64,000 nt of DNA, taken from contig CAMNQX010000007.1 of the NCBI GenBank assembly GCA_946550725.1, positions 23,656 to 87,655 of the forward strand, read 5' to 3'. Below are positions 1 to 8,447 of this stretch, in pieces. This DNA is from an uncultured Clostridia bacterium. Its GTDB lineage: Bacteria > Bacillota > Clostridia > Oscillospirales > Oscillospiraceae. Both the position numbers and the translations under genes were made by a program. The notes under the pieces were generated by a model that saw only the letters and a list, made by a program, of their open reading frames with translations, ran no database searches and had not been told where the DNA came from. How positions within the stretch are numbered: position 1 is the stretch's first letter; each line of letters begins with the position of its first letter.

Positions 1-170
1 TCATGGCCTTCGGGGACGCGGACAACGACCTGGAAATGCTGGAATGGGCGGGGTGGTCCTTCGCCATGGAAAACGGCACCGACCGGGCCAAGGCGGCGGC
101 AAAATTCGTCACCGGTCTCAACACCCAAGGCGGTGTGGGCATGGCGGTGGAGCAATATTGCTTGATTTGA
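1..170 (+). CDS. Cof-type HAD hydrolase, C-terminal fragment
   Basis: Only the last 56 codons are in the window; the reading frame is open to the left edge. The fragment reads MAFGDADNDLEMLEWAG and holds the GDxxND motif IV of haloacid dehalogenase-like phosphatases, where the two Asp residues bind Mg2+. This is followed by the typical Cof-family tail (an A-K-x-x-A segment, then a GV region). Members dephosphorylate small sugar phosphates or flavin-type substrates in the cytoplasm; the substrate cannot be told from this piece. The stop at 170 lies 12 bp before the -35 of the next gene, so the two are separate transcripts. Confidence 0.85.
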   Translation, partial: MAFGDADNDLEMLEWAGWSFAMENGTDRAKAAAKFVTGLNTQGGVGMAVEQYCLI

Positions 171-182
171 CAAAAGTTATCG

Positions 183-211
183 TTGACACGGCCCATTTTC
201 TGTGCTATACT
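183..211 (+). promoter_or_regulatory. sigma-A promoter of the cold-shock gene
   Basis: A perfect -35 TTGACA (183-188), a 17 bp spacer and -10 TATACT (206-211) with an extended TGC just before it. Transcription would start near 218. That leaves a leader of about 113 nt before the csp start codon, a length usual for cold-shock mRNAs, whose leaders change structure with temperature. Confidence 0.85.
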
Positions 212-330
212 AACCTCAAGTCTGAATGTGCAACTCTTGGCTCACGGTTTGTAAGTCATCATTGTCGTGGCTTACACCCCGTGGGTCTTTTGTTTTACAG
301 ACAGAACATTTTGATTTGGAGGTCTTTACA

Positions 331-543
331 ATGTATCAGGGTACCGTCAAGTGGTTCAACGAAACGAAGGGCTTTGGCTTCATCGCCAATGACGAGGGCG
401 GCGAGGACGTGTTCGTGCACTTCTCCGCCATCCAGACCGAGGGCTTCAAGACTCTGGCTGAGGGCCAGAAGGTCACCTTCGACACCGAGCCCGATCCCCG
501 CGGCAACGGCAAGCTCCGCGCGGTGAACGTCATTCCCCAGTAA
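331..543 (+). CDS. cspA: cold-shock protein, CspA/CspB family
   Basis: A 70-residue single cold-shock domain (OB fold) that binds single-stranded RNA and DNA and melts mRNA structure. Both RNA-binding motifs are visible: RNP1 KGFGFI and RNP2 VFVHF. The start at 331 is set by GGAGGT at 318-323 with 7 nt spacing; an upstream in-frame ATG at 226 has no homology and lies within the leader. Length matches the family (65-70 aa). The gene is monocistronic, between a consensus promoter and a strong hairpin terminator. Confidence 0.97.
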   Translation: MYQGTVKWFNETKGFGFIANDEGGEDVFVHFSAIQTEGFKTLAEGQKVTFDTEPDPRGNGKLRAVNVIPQ

Positions 544-563
544 AAGAACCCGCTTTGTTCGGA

Positions 564-607
564 AGCAAAAAGAGACCCGATGCATGGCATCGGGTCTCTT
601 TTTGTCT
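564..607 (+). terminator. bidirectional intrinsic terminator, csp / nagA
   Basis: A 13 bp perfect stem (571-583 with 587-599), 3 nt loop, then a T-run on the + strand and an A-run before the stem, so it also serves the convergent nagA. Confidence 0.9.
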
Positions 608-629
608 TTTTCTGCGGCGGTGCGGCGGC

Positions 630-1763
630 TTACAGCGCGCCGGAGACCACCTGGCCGCGGAACACCACGGCCTTCAGGGAGTAGTCGGCGTTGAGCACGG
701 CGAAGTTCGCGTCCTTCCCCGCGTCCAGGCTGCCCAGGCGGTCATAGACTCCCAGGGCCTTAGCCGGATTGCTGGAGGCGGCGGTGACGGCGGCGTGGAG
801 GGAGATGCCAAACTCTGTGGCCTTCTTTACACAGCCCATCAGGTCGCTCACCGAGCCGGCCAGGGTCTCAGGATGGCCCAGGATGGTGGCCCGGGCGCCG
901 TGGACCTCGATATACTGTCCGCCGAAGGGGTACTCGCCGTCCCCCATGCCCGCGGCCCGGAGGGAGTCAGAGATGAGGATCATCCGCTCCGCGCCGAACA
1001 CCTTGAACATGGTGCGCACCGCGCTGGGATGGACGTGAACACCGTCGGAGATCAACTCCACCATGACCTTTTCCTGATCGGCAGCCGCACCGATGACCCC
1101 CGGCTCCCGGTGGGTAAAGGGGGGCATGGCGTTAAAGAGGTGGGTGGCCTGCCGCGCGCCGGCGTTGTAGGCGGCGGTGGCGGTGTCGTAGTCGGCGGTG
1201 GTGTGCCCCAGGGACACCCGCACCCCCAGCTCCGTGGCCCGGTGGATGAACTCAATGGAGCCAGGCTCCTCAGGGGCCATGGTCACCAGCTTCACATGGC
1301 CCTTGGCGGCCTTTTGGAGCCGCTCCAGCATGTCCCCGTCGGGGACATGAACAAAGTCGCCGTTCTGCGCGCCCTTCTTGGCCATGGAGATGAACGGTCC
1401 CTCCAGGTGGAGGCCCAGGACCTCCGCGCCGGGCTTGTTGCCCTCGATATGGGCGGCGGCGTTCTGACAGATGGCGGTGAGGGTGTCCTCCCCCAGGGTC
1501 ATGCCCGCGGGGCAGATGCCGGTGACGCCCCGGGACAGCTCGTAGTCGGCGATCTTCTGCAGGCCGTCGGGGGTGGCGTCGGAGAAGTCCTCCCCCACGC
1601 AGCCGTGGAAATGGAGGTCAATGAGGCCGGGAATGACATAGCACCCGGTCACGTCAACAGCCTTGTCCCCGCTCTCGTCCACCAGAACGCCGTCCTTGAC
1701 GCACACGTCGCCCAGAACGAAGCCCTTACGGGGATGAAAGACCTGAGCGCCGGTCAGTCGCAT
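630..1763 (-). CDS. nagA: N-acetylglucosamine-6-phosphate deacetylase
   Basis: A 377-residue amidohydrolase that removes acetate from GlcNAc-6-P to give GlcN-6-P, the first cytoplasmic step in amino-sugar and cell-wall sugar use. Visible motifs: the metal-site LHFHG after IPGLID, the HLEGPF glutamate, GHTTADY and THLFNAM histidines, and the catalytic Asp in ISDSLRAAG. Length is normal (375-390 aa). The start overlaps the end of nagB by 10 bp, so translation is probably coupled and both come from one promoter upstream of nagB. The acetate released could feed into the acetate kinase encoded at 25.3 kb. Confidence 0.96.
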   Translation of the reverse strand: MRLTGAQVFHPRKGFVLGDVCVKDGVLVDESGDKAVDVTGCYVIPGLIDLHFHGCVGEDFSDATPDGLQKIADYELSRGVTGICPAGMTLGEDTLTAICQNAAAHIEGNKPGAEVLGLHLEGPFISMAKKGAQNGDFVHVPDGDMLERLQKAAKGHVKLVTMAPEEPGSIEFIHRATELGVRVSLGHTTADYDTATAAYNAGARQATHLFNAMPPFTHREPGVIGAAADQEKVMVELISDGVHVHPSAVRTMFKVFGAERMILISDSLRAAGMGDGEYPFGGQYIEVHGARATILGHPETLAGSVSDLMGCVKKATEFGISLHAAVTAASSNPAKALGVYDRLGSLDAGKDANFAVLNADYSLKAVVFRGQVVSGAL

Positions 1764-2509
1764 ACCTTGCCGCCCTCCTTGATATACTCGGCCAGCGCGG
1801 CCTCATCGGCCACGATGGTCACGTCGGGGTGGAACTGGAGGATGGAGGCGGGCACCTGGGGGGTGACGGGGCCAAGCAGGGCCTTGGCCACGATGCCGGC
1901 CTTATCCGCGCCGGACACCACCACCAGGATCTTCTTGGCGGACATGATGGTGCCGATGCCCATGGTCACCGCCTGATTGGGCACCTTCTTGGGGTCGTTG
2001 TCGAAGAAGCGGGCGTTGGCCTCCAGGGTCATGGGGTCCAGGTCCACCAGATGGGTGCCCACGGGGAACTCGTCGCAAGGCTCATTGAAGCCGATGTGGC
2101 CGTCGTGGCCCATGCCCAGCAGCTGCAGGTCCGCGCCGCCCAGGGAGGCCACCAGCTCGTCATACCGCTTGCACTCGGCCTCGATGTCCGCCGCCATGCC
2201 GTCGGGCACGTTGGTGACCGACTTGTCAATGTCCACATGGTCGAAGAGGTTGTCGTTCATGAAGTAGCGGTAGGACTGGTCGTGGGTGACGGGCAGGTTG
2301 CGGTACTCGTCCAGGTTGACGGTCTTGACATGGGCGAAGCTCAGATAGCCCTCCTTGTTCCACTCGATGAGCTGCTTGTAGGTGCCCACCGGGCTGGAGC
2401 CGGTGGCCAGGCCCAGCACGCAGTCGGGCTTGAGCACCACCAGGGAGCAGATGATGTTGGCCGCCTTCTTGGACATGGCGGCGTAGTCCGCGGTCTTGTA
2501 AACTTTCAT
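1754..2509 (-). CDS. nagB: glucosamine-6-phosphate deaminase
   Basis: A 251-residue isomerase/deaminase converting GlcN-6-P to fructose-6-P and ammonia. It shows the phosphate loop LATGSSP near residue 40 and the active-site block GHDGHIGFNEP near residue 140 (Asp, His and Glu of the ring-opening relay). The start at 2509 (MKVYKTADYA) is preferred over an in-frame codon 17 residues upstream, because AGGAGAGG lies directly before it and the extra residues have no family similarity. It is the first gene of a nagB-nagA operon under a 17-spaced promoter at 2581-2609. Confidence 0.96.
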   Translation of the reverse strand: MKVYKTADYAAMSKKAANIICSLVVLKPDCVLGLATGSSPVGTYKQLIEWNKEGYLSFAHVKTVNLDEYRNLPVTHDQSYRYFMNDNLFDHVDIDKSVTNVPDGMAADIEAECKRYDELVASLGGADLQLLGMGHDGHIGFNEPCDEFPVGTHLVDLDPMTLEANARFFDNDPKKVPNQAVTMGIGTIMSAKKILVVVSGADKAGIVAKALLGPVTPQVPASILQFHPDVTIVADEAALAEYIKEGGKVCD

Positions 2510-2580
2510 GGGGATCCTCTCCTTCGATAAAATTCGGCGGCGATCCGCCGCAGCCGCCATAGCGGCCAGTTGATGCTTTT

Positions 2581-2609
2581 ATCTTACCACTTCCGAAAGC
2601 GTTTTTCAA
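2581..2609 (-). promoter_or_regulatory. promoter of nagBA
   Basis: Read on the minus strand: TTGAAA (-35), 17 bp, TAAGAT (-10), placing the start of transcription about 65 nt before nagB. I saw no clear NagR/GntR operator. Confidence 0.7.
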
Positions 2610-2639
2610 CAAATACTGTCAGGAGAGGAAAATATTTTT

Positions 2640-2800
2640 TGTGCGTGGTGACGGGCAGGCCGACGAGATCCAAAACCAGCCAAGGGGCCGGCGGCGCTTT
2701 GCGCCGTCCATTCGCAGCGAAACGGAGAATTTGCGCAAGGCGAGCTTTGCCCGCCCGAGCATGATTTCCGCAGGGTGAAGCGACCAACGGGAGCGGAACC
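2640..2800. other. gene-free stretch between nagB promoter and tRNA terminator
   Basis: About 160 bp, GC-rich, with several short palindromes (for example GGCGGCGCTTTGCGCCG near 2690). Frames are open on the minus strand but show no start with a ribosome site and no recognisable protein. I cannot assign a function. Confidence 0.4.
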
Positions 2801-2837
2801 CAAACAAAAAGACACCCAAAGGGTGTCTTTTTGTTTG
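2801..2837 (-). terminator. terminator of tRNA-Gly transcript
   Basis: A 17 bp perfect stem (2801-2817 with 2821-2837) and a 3 nt loop. The T-rich arm follows the tRNA on the minus strand and abuts its encoded CCA end. Confidence 0.85.
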
Positions 2838-2909
2838 GAGCAGGTGAAGGGAATCGAACCCTCGTGTTCAGCTTGGGAAGCTGACATTCTACCATTGAAC
2901 TACACCTGC
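2836..2909 (-). tRNA. tRNA-Gly (anticodon CCC)
   Basis: A 74-nt cloverleaf on the minus strand. The acceptor GCAGGTG pairs with CACCTGC, the D arm contains TAGTTCAATGGTAGA, the anticodon stem TCAGC/GCTGA frames loop TTCCCAA (anticodon CCC, reading GGG), the T arm has GGGTTCGATTCCC, and 3' CCA is encoded. Discriminator base is T. Glycine GGG codons are frequent in the neighbouring GC-rich genes. Confidence 0.95.
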
Positions 2910-2929
2910 GAATTCAATTTAGCTTTAGT

Positions 2930-2958
2930 ATCATACCATACTCCCGCGCTGATTTCAA
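2930..2958 (-). promoter_or_regulatory. promoter of tRNA-Gly
   Basis: Minus strand: TTGAAA, 17 bp, TATGAT, with the -10 about 20 nt before the mature 5' end. Confidence 0.8.
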
Positions 2959-2980
2959 GCCCCATTTTTTCGCCCGGGGG

Positions 2981-3013
2981 AAAAAGAGGGACGGCCCGTC
3001 GGGCCGTCCCTCT
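2981..3013 (-). terminator. terminator of clpB
   Basis: A 13 bp perfect stem (2985-2997 with 3001-3013), 3 nt loop, followed on the minus strand by a T-run. It lies 12 bp after the clpB stop. Confidence 0.9.
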
Positions 3014-3024
3014 ATCGCACGATG

Positions 3025-5619
3025 TTACATTACCGTCAATTCCCCGTCCTGCACGTCCAGGGTCAGTGTCTGGCCCGGGGTGACCGCGTCTGCGATGATC
3101 TTCTTGGAAATGAGGGTCTCCACCGTGTGCTGGAGGTAGCGGCGCAGAGGCCGCGCGCCGTAGTGGGGATCGTAGGCCGCCTCCAGGATGAACGCCTTGG
3201 CGGCGTCGGTGGCGGTGACGGACAGCTCCTTGTCCGCCAGACGCTGATTCAGCCCCGCCAGCTGCAGGTCCACGATGTGGTCCAAATTGTCCTTGGACAG
3301 GGGCTTGAAGGACACGATCTCGTCCAGGCGGTTCAAGAACTCGGGCCGGAACGCCTGCTTTAAGAGGGCGTTCACCTGCTCCTGGGCCTCGGGGGTGATA
3401 TTCCCCTGCTCGTCCATCCCCTCCAGCAGATACTGGCTGCCCAGGTTGGAGGTGAGGATGATGACGGTGTTCTTAAAGTCCACCGTCCGCCCCTGGCTGT
3501 CGGTGACCCGCCCGTCGTCCAGCACCTGCAGGAGGACGTTGAACACGTCGGGATGGGCCTTCTCCACCTCGTCAAAGAGGATGACGGAGTAGGGCTGCCG
3601 CCGCACCGCCTCGGTGAGCTGGCCTCCCTCCTCGTAGCCCACGTAGCCGGGAGGCGCGCCGATGAGGCGGGACACGGAGAACTTCTCCATATACTCGCTC
3701 ATGTCGATGCGGACCATATTCTTCTCGCTGTCAAACAATGCCGCCGCCAGGGTCTTGGCCAGCTCCGTCTTGCCCACGCCGGTGGGGCCGAGGAACAGGA
3801 AGGAGCCGATAGGCTTATCCGGGTCGGCGATGCCCGCCCGGGAGCGCAGGATGGCCTCGCTCACCAGCCGCACCGCGTCGTCCTGCCCCACCACACGCTC
3901 GTGGAGGATATCCTCCAGGTGGAGGAGCTTCTCCCGCTCCCCCTCCATGAGCCGGGCCACGGGGATGCCCGTCCACCGCTCCACGATGCGGGCGATCTCC
4001 TCCTCGGTGACCTTGTCCCGCAGGAGATTGTCCTCCTTGGACTGGGCGGCCACCGCCTCCTGCTCCTCCAGCTGCTTTTTCAGTTCCGGAACAGTCCCGT
4101 ACTGCAGCTGGGCCGCCTTTTCCAGGTCATACTCCCGCTGGGCCTTTTCCAGCTGGGCGTTGGCGTTTTCCAGGTCCTCCCGCAGCTTCTGCACCCGGCC
4201 GATGGCGTTCTTCTCGTTCTCCCACTGGGCCTTTTTCGAGTTGAACTCCTCTCTGGCCTCCGCCAGCTCCTTCTGCAGCTCGGCCAGGCGGCTCTGGGAC
4301 AGCTTATCCGTCTCCTTCTTCAAGGCGGCCTCCTCGATCTCCCACTGGACGATGCGCCGGGAGATCACGTCCAGCTCGGTGGGCATGGAGTCCATCTCGG
4401 TGCGGATGAGGGCGCAGGCCTCGTCGATGAGGTCGATGGCCTTGTCGGGCAGGAAGCGGTCGGTGATATAGCGGTTGGAGAGGGTGGCGGCGGCGATAAT
4501 GGCGGGGTCGGTGATCTTCACCCCGTGGTAGACCTCGTAGCGTTCCTTCAGACCCCGCAAAATGGCGATGGCGTCCTCCACGGTCGGCTCATTGACCATC
4601 ACCGGCTGGAACCGCCGCTCCAGCGCCGCGTCCTTCTCGATATACTGGCGGTACTCATTCAAGGTCGTGGCCCCAATGCAGTGCAGCTCCCCCCGGGCCA
4701 GCATGGGCTTCAAGAGGTTGCCCGCGTCCATGCTCCCCTCGGTCTTGCCCGCGCCCACGATGGTGTGCAGCTCGTCGATGAAGAGCAAAATGCGCCCCTC
4801 CGACTTCTTCACCTCATTGAGCACGGCCTTGAGCCGTTCCTCGAACTCGCCCCGGTACTTGGCCCCGGCGATGAGCGCGCCCATGTCCAGGGAGAACACC
4901 GTCTTGTCCCGGAGGGACGCGGGCACGTCCCCCTTCACGATGCGCTGGGCCAGGCCCTCGGCGATGGCGGTCTTGCCCACGCCGGGTTCGCCGATGAGCA
5001 CCGGATTGTTTTTGGACTTCCGGGACAAAATGCGGATAACGTTTCTGATCTCATCGTCCCGCCCGATCACCGGGTCCAGCTTGTTCTGCCGCGCCCGCTC
5101 CACCAGGTCGGTTCCGTACTTTTTCAGCGCGTCGTAGGTGTCCTCCGGGTTGTCCGAGGTCACCCGCTGGTTGCCCCGCAGAGCCGCCAACGCCTGCATG
5201 ACCTTCTCCTTCTCCACCCCGTAGGTGCGGAAAAGCTCCTTCACGCCCCCCTCGGCGGTCTCCAGCAAGCCTAAAAGCAGATGCTCCACCGACACGAACT
5301 CGTCCTTCATGCTCCCGGCGGTCTTTTCCGCGGCGTTGAGGGCCTTGTCCACCCCCTGGGAGACGTACACCTTGTCCGCCTCCCGTCCGCCGCCGGACAC
5401 CTTGGGCTGCTTTTCCACCTCAGCCTTCACGGCGGCCCGGAAGGACTCCACCGTCAGCCCCATATTGGTGAGCAGCTGGGGCACAAAGCCCCCCTCCTGG
5501 TCCACCAGGGCCAGCAGCAGATGGCTCTGCTCGATCTGTGGATTGCCGTACTCTGTACTCAGTCTTTGCGCGCCTTGCAGCGCCTCCATGGATTTCTGGG
5601 TCAACTTTTGGGTATTCAT
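3025..5619 (-). CDS. clpB: ATP-dependent disaggregase ClpB (Hsp100)
   Basis: An 864-residue hexameric chaperone that threads aggregated proteins through its pore and works with DnaK. Domain order: Clp N domain (about 1-145), first AAA+ module with Walker A GEPGVGKT (210-217) and Walker B LLFIDELH, a long coiled-coil middle domain (about 410-525) that marks ClpB rather than ClpA or ClpC, second AAA+ module with GPTGVGKT and [11 protein letters not shown], and the C-terminal D2-small domain. Length is typical (855-870). A GGAGG site precedes the start. Single gene, with a perfect CIRCE element upstream, so HrcA should repress it. Confidence 0.98.
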   Translation of the reverse strand: MNTQKLTQKSMEALQGAQRLSTEYGNPQIEQSHLLLALVDQEGGFVPQLLTNMGLTVESFRAAVKAEVEKQPKVSGGGREADKVYVSQGVDKALNAAEKTAGSMKDEFVSVEHLLLGLLETAEGGVKELFRTYGVEKEKVMQALAALRGNQRVTSDNPEDTYDALKKYGTDLVERARQNKLDPVIGRDDEIRNVIRILSRKSKNNPVLIGEPGVGKTAIAEGLAQRIVKGDVPASLRDKTVFSLDMGALIAGAKYRGEFEERLKAVLNEVKKSEGRILLFIDELHTIVGAGKTEGSMDAGNLLKPMLARGELHCIGATTLNEYRQYIEKDAALERRFQPVMVNEPTVEDAIAILRGLKERYEVYHGVKITDPAIIAAATLSNRYITDRFLPDKAIDLIDEACALIRTEMDSMPTELDVISRRIVQWEIEEAALKKETDKLSQSRLAELQKELAEAREEFNSKKAQWENEKNAIGRVQKLREDLENANAQLEKAQREYDLEKAAQLQYGTVPELKKQLEEQEAVAAQSKEDNLLRDKVTEEEIARIVERWTGIPVARLMEGEREKLLHLEDILHERVVGQDDAVRLVSEAILRSRAGIADPDKPIGSFLFLGPTGVGKTELAKTLAAALFDSEKNMVRIDMSEYMEKFSVSRLIGAPPGYVGYEEGGQLTEAVRRQPYSVILFDEVEKAHPDVFNVLLQVLDDGRVTDSQGRTVDFKNTVIILTSNLGSQYLLEGMDEQGNITPEAQEQVNALLKQAFRPEFLNRLDEIVSFKPLSKDNLDHIVDLQLAGLNQRLADKELSVTATDAAKAFILEAAYDPHYGARPLRRYLQHTVETLISKKIIADAVTPGQTLTLDVQDGELTVM

Positions 5620-5692
5620 GGTCTGACCCTCCTTTCATTTGCCTTTAGTATAGTGCGTCCCGGCGCAAAAAACATGAACGCATTGTAAACAA

Positions 5693-5719
5693 TTAGCACT
5701 CTCGCAAAGAGAGTGCTAA
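5693..5719 (-). promoter_or_regulatory. CIRCE operator (HrcA binding site) of clpB
   Basis: TTAGCACTC - 9 nt - GAGTGCTAA, a perfect match to the known CIRCE consensus. It lies 74 bp upstream of the clpB start. The core promoter could not be fixed with confidence; a TATACT at about 5648-5653 is one candidate -10. Confidence 0.95.
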
Positions 5720-5736
5720 ACCAGTTGGGAGAATCT

Positions 5737-5767
5737 GTAGGGCGCGGCTTCCTTGACGCGCCGCCCT
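5737..5767 (+). repeat. divergent copy of the GTAGGG palindrome family
   Basis: Starts GTAGGG and continues with a GC-rich palindrome closed by GCGCCGCCC. The stem is less regular than in other copies, so it is assigned with moderate confidence. Confidence 0.5.
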
Positions 5768-5787
5768 CTTTTGGGCATTTACCTTTC

Positions 5788-5814
5788 GTAGGGGCCGATG
5801 TCCTCATCGGCCCG
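5788..5814 (+). repeat. REP-like palindrome (standard type)
   Basis: GTAGGGGC, then CGATG-TCCTC-ATCGG-CCCG. The GGGCCGAT arm pairs with ATCGGCCC. Identical in sequence to the copies at 20654 and 58279. Confidence 0.9.
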
Positions 5815-6163
5815 CTCCCGGCAACGTTCCGCAAAGGAATCCCCATTGTTCGTTTTTATGAAAACGGGGGCCAGGCCCCCATTCTTTTCCGGTCCATTTC
5901 TTTTTCTCGTGAGAAAAAGAAACGGGCCGGACTCCAAAGAAAAAGAGCCTTCTAAACTTAGGAAGTTTGTTGGGATGGTTCTCTTGGAGGAAATCTGCAA
6001 GGTCCTGCCGTTCTAGTCCTGTTTGGATACTACGTCTAGAGCCGGCGGGACAAAATGTGGAACTGGTTCTACCGCTTGCGCCGGCCGTTACGGCCTCTGT
6101 GGTCAGAAATGTAGAAGGTCAGACAGTTGGAACAACGCCGCCTAGGCGAGTCGTTGACGGGCC

Positions 6164-6189
6164 GTAGGGGCCGATGTCCTCATCGGCCC
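6164..6189 (+). repeat. REP-like palindrome (standard type)
   Basis: Same core as the copy at 5788, ending in CCCT. Isolated rather than in a doublet. Confidence 0.9.
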
Positions 6190-6325
6190 TTATCAGAAGG
6201 TGACCATCCCACGCGGCAAGAGAAAACCCCGGGGTGGGATTCCATAAGGGGGGCTGGGGGTGCCATCTTTTCCACGCGGAAAAGATGGTCCCCCAGGAAG
6301 CCCCGGAATCAAAAAAGAGGGACGG

Positions 6326-6363
6326 CCCACGGAGCAACTCCCATAAAGAAGTTGCCCCGTGGG
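6326..6363 (+). repeat. hairpin with TAAAGAA loop, left of mobile element
   Basis: An imperfect stem (CCCACGG... with ...CCGTGGG) around a loop ending TAAAGAA, preceded by GGGACGGCCC at 6319-6328. A hairpin with the same prefix and loop but a different stem lies in inverted orientation at 12769-12804, on the other side of the mobile element. Confidence 0.5.
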
Positions 6364-6411
6364 CGGGTGCCCGTAAGTGAAAATCATTCAATTTGGACGG
6401 CGTGGCGATGG

Positions 6412-8094
6412 CTACGCCGTCTTTTTCCTGCGCTTCTGCATGGAATTATAGTAGGCCAGATATTCCCGTTCCAGTGTTTCCGGCTCAGGCGCTGTCCAAA
6501 GTCCGATGGTGTTGTAGTGAATGTCCACCCGCTGATACCGCTTTCCGTCCACCCTTTCCGACTTGGACACCACGATTTTGTCAATGAACTCGTGGACGAT
6601 TTCAGGCGTCAACTCCGTCAGCCGCGTCACCTGTCTGGCCCGCTCAATGAACCGCTGCAAGTCAGCGGCCTTATCCGTAGTAGCGTCCAGACTGGCTTCC
6701 ATCTCCGGGATAGCCGCTTTCAACTGCTTCTGCTCGGTTTCCAGCGATACCGTCAGCGTGGCGAACCGTTCCTCGGACAGCAAACCCTTGGTCATGTCCT
6801 CGTAGCTCTTTTGGATAAGCTGGTCGATTTCCACAACTCGAACCTTGACCTTGTCCAACTCCCGGCGCTTGGCGGTCAGCGCCTTTTTCTCTTGCAGGCC
6901 GAACCGCTCCATCTGCTCCTGGGCGAACCGCTTTTCATAGACCTGGATGTACCACAACAGCCTTTGCAGACCCTCTAACACTAACTCTCCAACCACTTTC
7001 TCCCGGATGAAATGGGCGGAGCAGACATCGGAATTGCTGCGGTAGGCGGAACAGAAGAAAAATGCCTGCTCCCGCTTGTAGTTGTTGGTGGCGCTGTAAC
7101 CCAGCTTGCTCCCACAGTCGGCGCAGTAGAGAAGCCCGGAGAACATACTCACAATGCCCGTCCTCGTGGGCCTGCGGCGGTGCTGGCGGAGGTTTTGAAC
7201 AAGGGCAAAGGTTTCCCTGTCAACGATGGCGGGGTGGGTGTCCGGGAAGATTTTCCATTCCTCCTGGGGTTTGTCCAGCCGCTTCTTCTGCTTAAAGGAC
7301 TGGCTGAAAGAGCGAAAATTCACTGTATCGCCCACATATTCCTGGCGGTCTAAAATCTCCGCCACCGTGTGCGAACACCAGTTGAATGGCCGTCCCGTGC
7401 CAGGGCCGCATTTCTTGCCGATTCTGCGCCAATACTCGGTCGGCGTGGGTACTTGCTCCGCCTTGAGCTTCTTTGCGATTTGGGTAGGCCCCAAACCGCT
7501 GACGCACATTTGGAATATCCGCCTAACAATTACCGCCGCTGGCTCGTCCACGATCCACTTGTTCTTATCCTCCGGGGCTTTTGCGAAGCCGTAGGGCGGG
7601 TTGGTGGTGAGTGGAATCCCGGCGTTGCCCCGGCTCTGCATGACACGGCGTACCTTGTCGCTGGTATTTTTTGCGTGCCATTCATTGAACAAATCCTGCA
7701 TGGGAACGATGTCGCTCACACCGTTGGCGGTGTCGATATTGTCCATGATGGCGATGTACCGCACGTTCAGCCGGACAAAATCTTCCTCCAGAAGCTGGCC
7801 TACCACAAGGCGGTTACGGCCCAGCCTTGAGTGGTCTTTGACCACCAAATTTGCCACAAGGCCCTGTTCAGCCAGCTCCATGATCTCCATGAAAGCCGGC
7901 CTTGCGAACGTAACACCCGAGTACCCGTCATCAAACATGAATCGGGGATTAGGCAGGTGGTTGTCTGCGGCGAACTTCTCCAGGATAGCCTTTTGATTTT
8001 GGATACTGCCCGAGATACCCTCTTTCTCATCATCACGGGATAATCTGGCATAGAGAACAGTAATTCTCTGCTCATTTGGCTGCTTTTTCTTCAA
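6412..8094 (-). CDS. tnpX: large serine recombinase, TnpX family
   Basis: A 560-residue site-specific recombinase that excises and inserts the element through a 5'-phosphoserine link. The N-terminal resolvase domain (about 10-160) carries the catalytic serine in YARLSRDD (Ser19) and the conserved DDGYSG and GRNR motifs. It is followed by a recombinase domain (PYGF region), a zinc ribbon near 320 (CADC, later two Cys), a long coiled coil (about 400-480) and a DUF4368-type C-terminus. The start is TTG at 8094, supported by AAAGGAG 8 nt upstream. A hairpin overlaps its stop codon at 6396-6421. Confidence 0.95.
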   Translation of the reverse strand: MKKKQPNEQRITVLYARLSRDDEKEGISGSIQNQKAILEKFAADNHLPNPRFMFDDGYSGVTFARPAFMEIMELAEQGLVANLVVKDHSRLGRNRLVVGQLLEEDFVRLNVRYIAIMDNIDTANGVSDIVPMQDLFNEWHAKNTSDKVRRVMQSRGNAGIPLTTNPPYGFAKAPEDKNKWIVDEPAAVIVRRIFQMCVSGLGPTQIAKKLKAEQVPTPTEYWRRIGKKCGPGTGRPFNWCSHTVAEILDRQEYVGDTVNFRSFSQSFKQKKRLDKPQEEWKIFPDTHPAIVDRETFALVQNLRQHRRRPTRTGIVSMFSGLLYCADCGSKLGYSATNNYKREQAFFFCSAYRSNSDVCSAHFIREKVVGELVLEGLQRLLWYIQVYEKRFAQEQMERFGLQEKKALTAKRRELDKVKVRVVEIDQLIQKSYEDMTKGLLSEERFATLTVSLETEQKQLKAAIPEMEASLDATTDKAADLQRFIERARQVTRLTELTPEIVHEFIDKIVVSKSERVDGKRYQRVDIHYNTIGLWTAPEPETLEREYLAYYNSMQKRRKKTA

Positions 8095-8177
8095 AATGTA
8101 CTCCTTTCCGCAGCCGGATGTGATATGAATTGCGAGGTATTATTATCATACCACATCCAGCGCAAAACTTCAACACT

Positions 8178-8447
8178 TTAACGTGTGATATTTTGGGCGA
8201 GGATGCGATTTACTTTTCCCTCAGTGGTTTCGGTGGCGCTCTCGCTGAAATGGGCGTTGACGGTGTAAATAGTGCCGCCGATCTCCCGCTCAAAGCTGAT
8301 GGGGTGGCTGTATTGATGTTCTTTCAGCCAGTTTAACCGTTCCGCATGGGATATACCGGCAAGGAAAGCCGCTGTTTCACCTACCCGCTCCATCACTTCA
8401 TCAAAGATTTCCTGCTCACGTTTTGTCAGTTCCAAAACAATATTCAT
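8178..8447 (-). CDS. tnpW: transposon-encoded protein TnpW-like
   Basis: 89 residues. The C-terminal half (FEREIGGTIYTVNAHFSES, then an ATET...KVNRIL segment) matches the TnpW family found next to TnpX and relaxase genes; the N-terminal half (about 1-45) is an extra helical segment. The function of TnpW is unknown. The start overlaps the relaxase stop by 4 bp (ATGA), so the two are translationally coupled. Confidence 0.8.
   Translation of the reverse strand: MNIVLELTKREQEIFDEVMERVGETAAFLAGISHAERLNWLKEHQYSHPISFEREIGGTIYTVNAHFSESATETTEGKVNRILAQNITR

Larger units (their letters stand above)
5720..6395. other. 676 bp gene-free region rich in palindromes
   Basis: No ORF here has a ribosome site plus a recognisable product. 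It holds three copies of the GTAGGG palindrome family (5737-5767, 5788-5814, 6164-6189), a perfect 12 bp inverted repeat TTTCTTTTTCTC / GAGAAAAAGAAA at 5908-5933, an 11 bp hairpin CCATCTTTTCC / GGAAAAGATGG at 6270-6296, and a longer imperfect hairpin at 6326-6363. Proteins predicted here would be translated repeats. It separates clpB from the mobile element. Confidence 0.6.

Noticed and set aside
226..330. Longer N-terminus of the cold-shock protein from ATG 226
   Set aside because: This part lies in the leader after a consensus promoter, has no resemblance to cold-shock proteins, and a strong ribosome site precedes ATG 331.
6412..8094. Prophage integrase as identity of the serine recombinase
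   Set aside because: TnpW, Mob relaxase and TnpV around it and the absence of any phage structural gene point to a Tn4451-like element.
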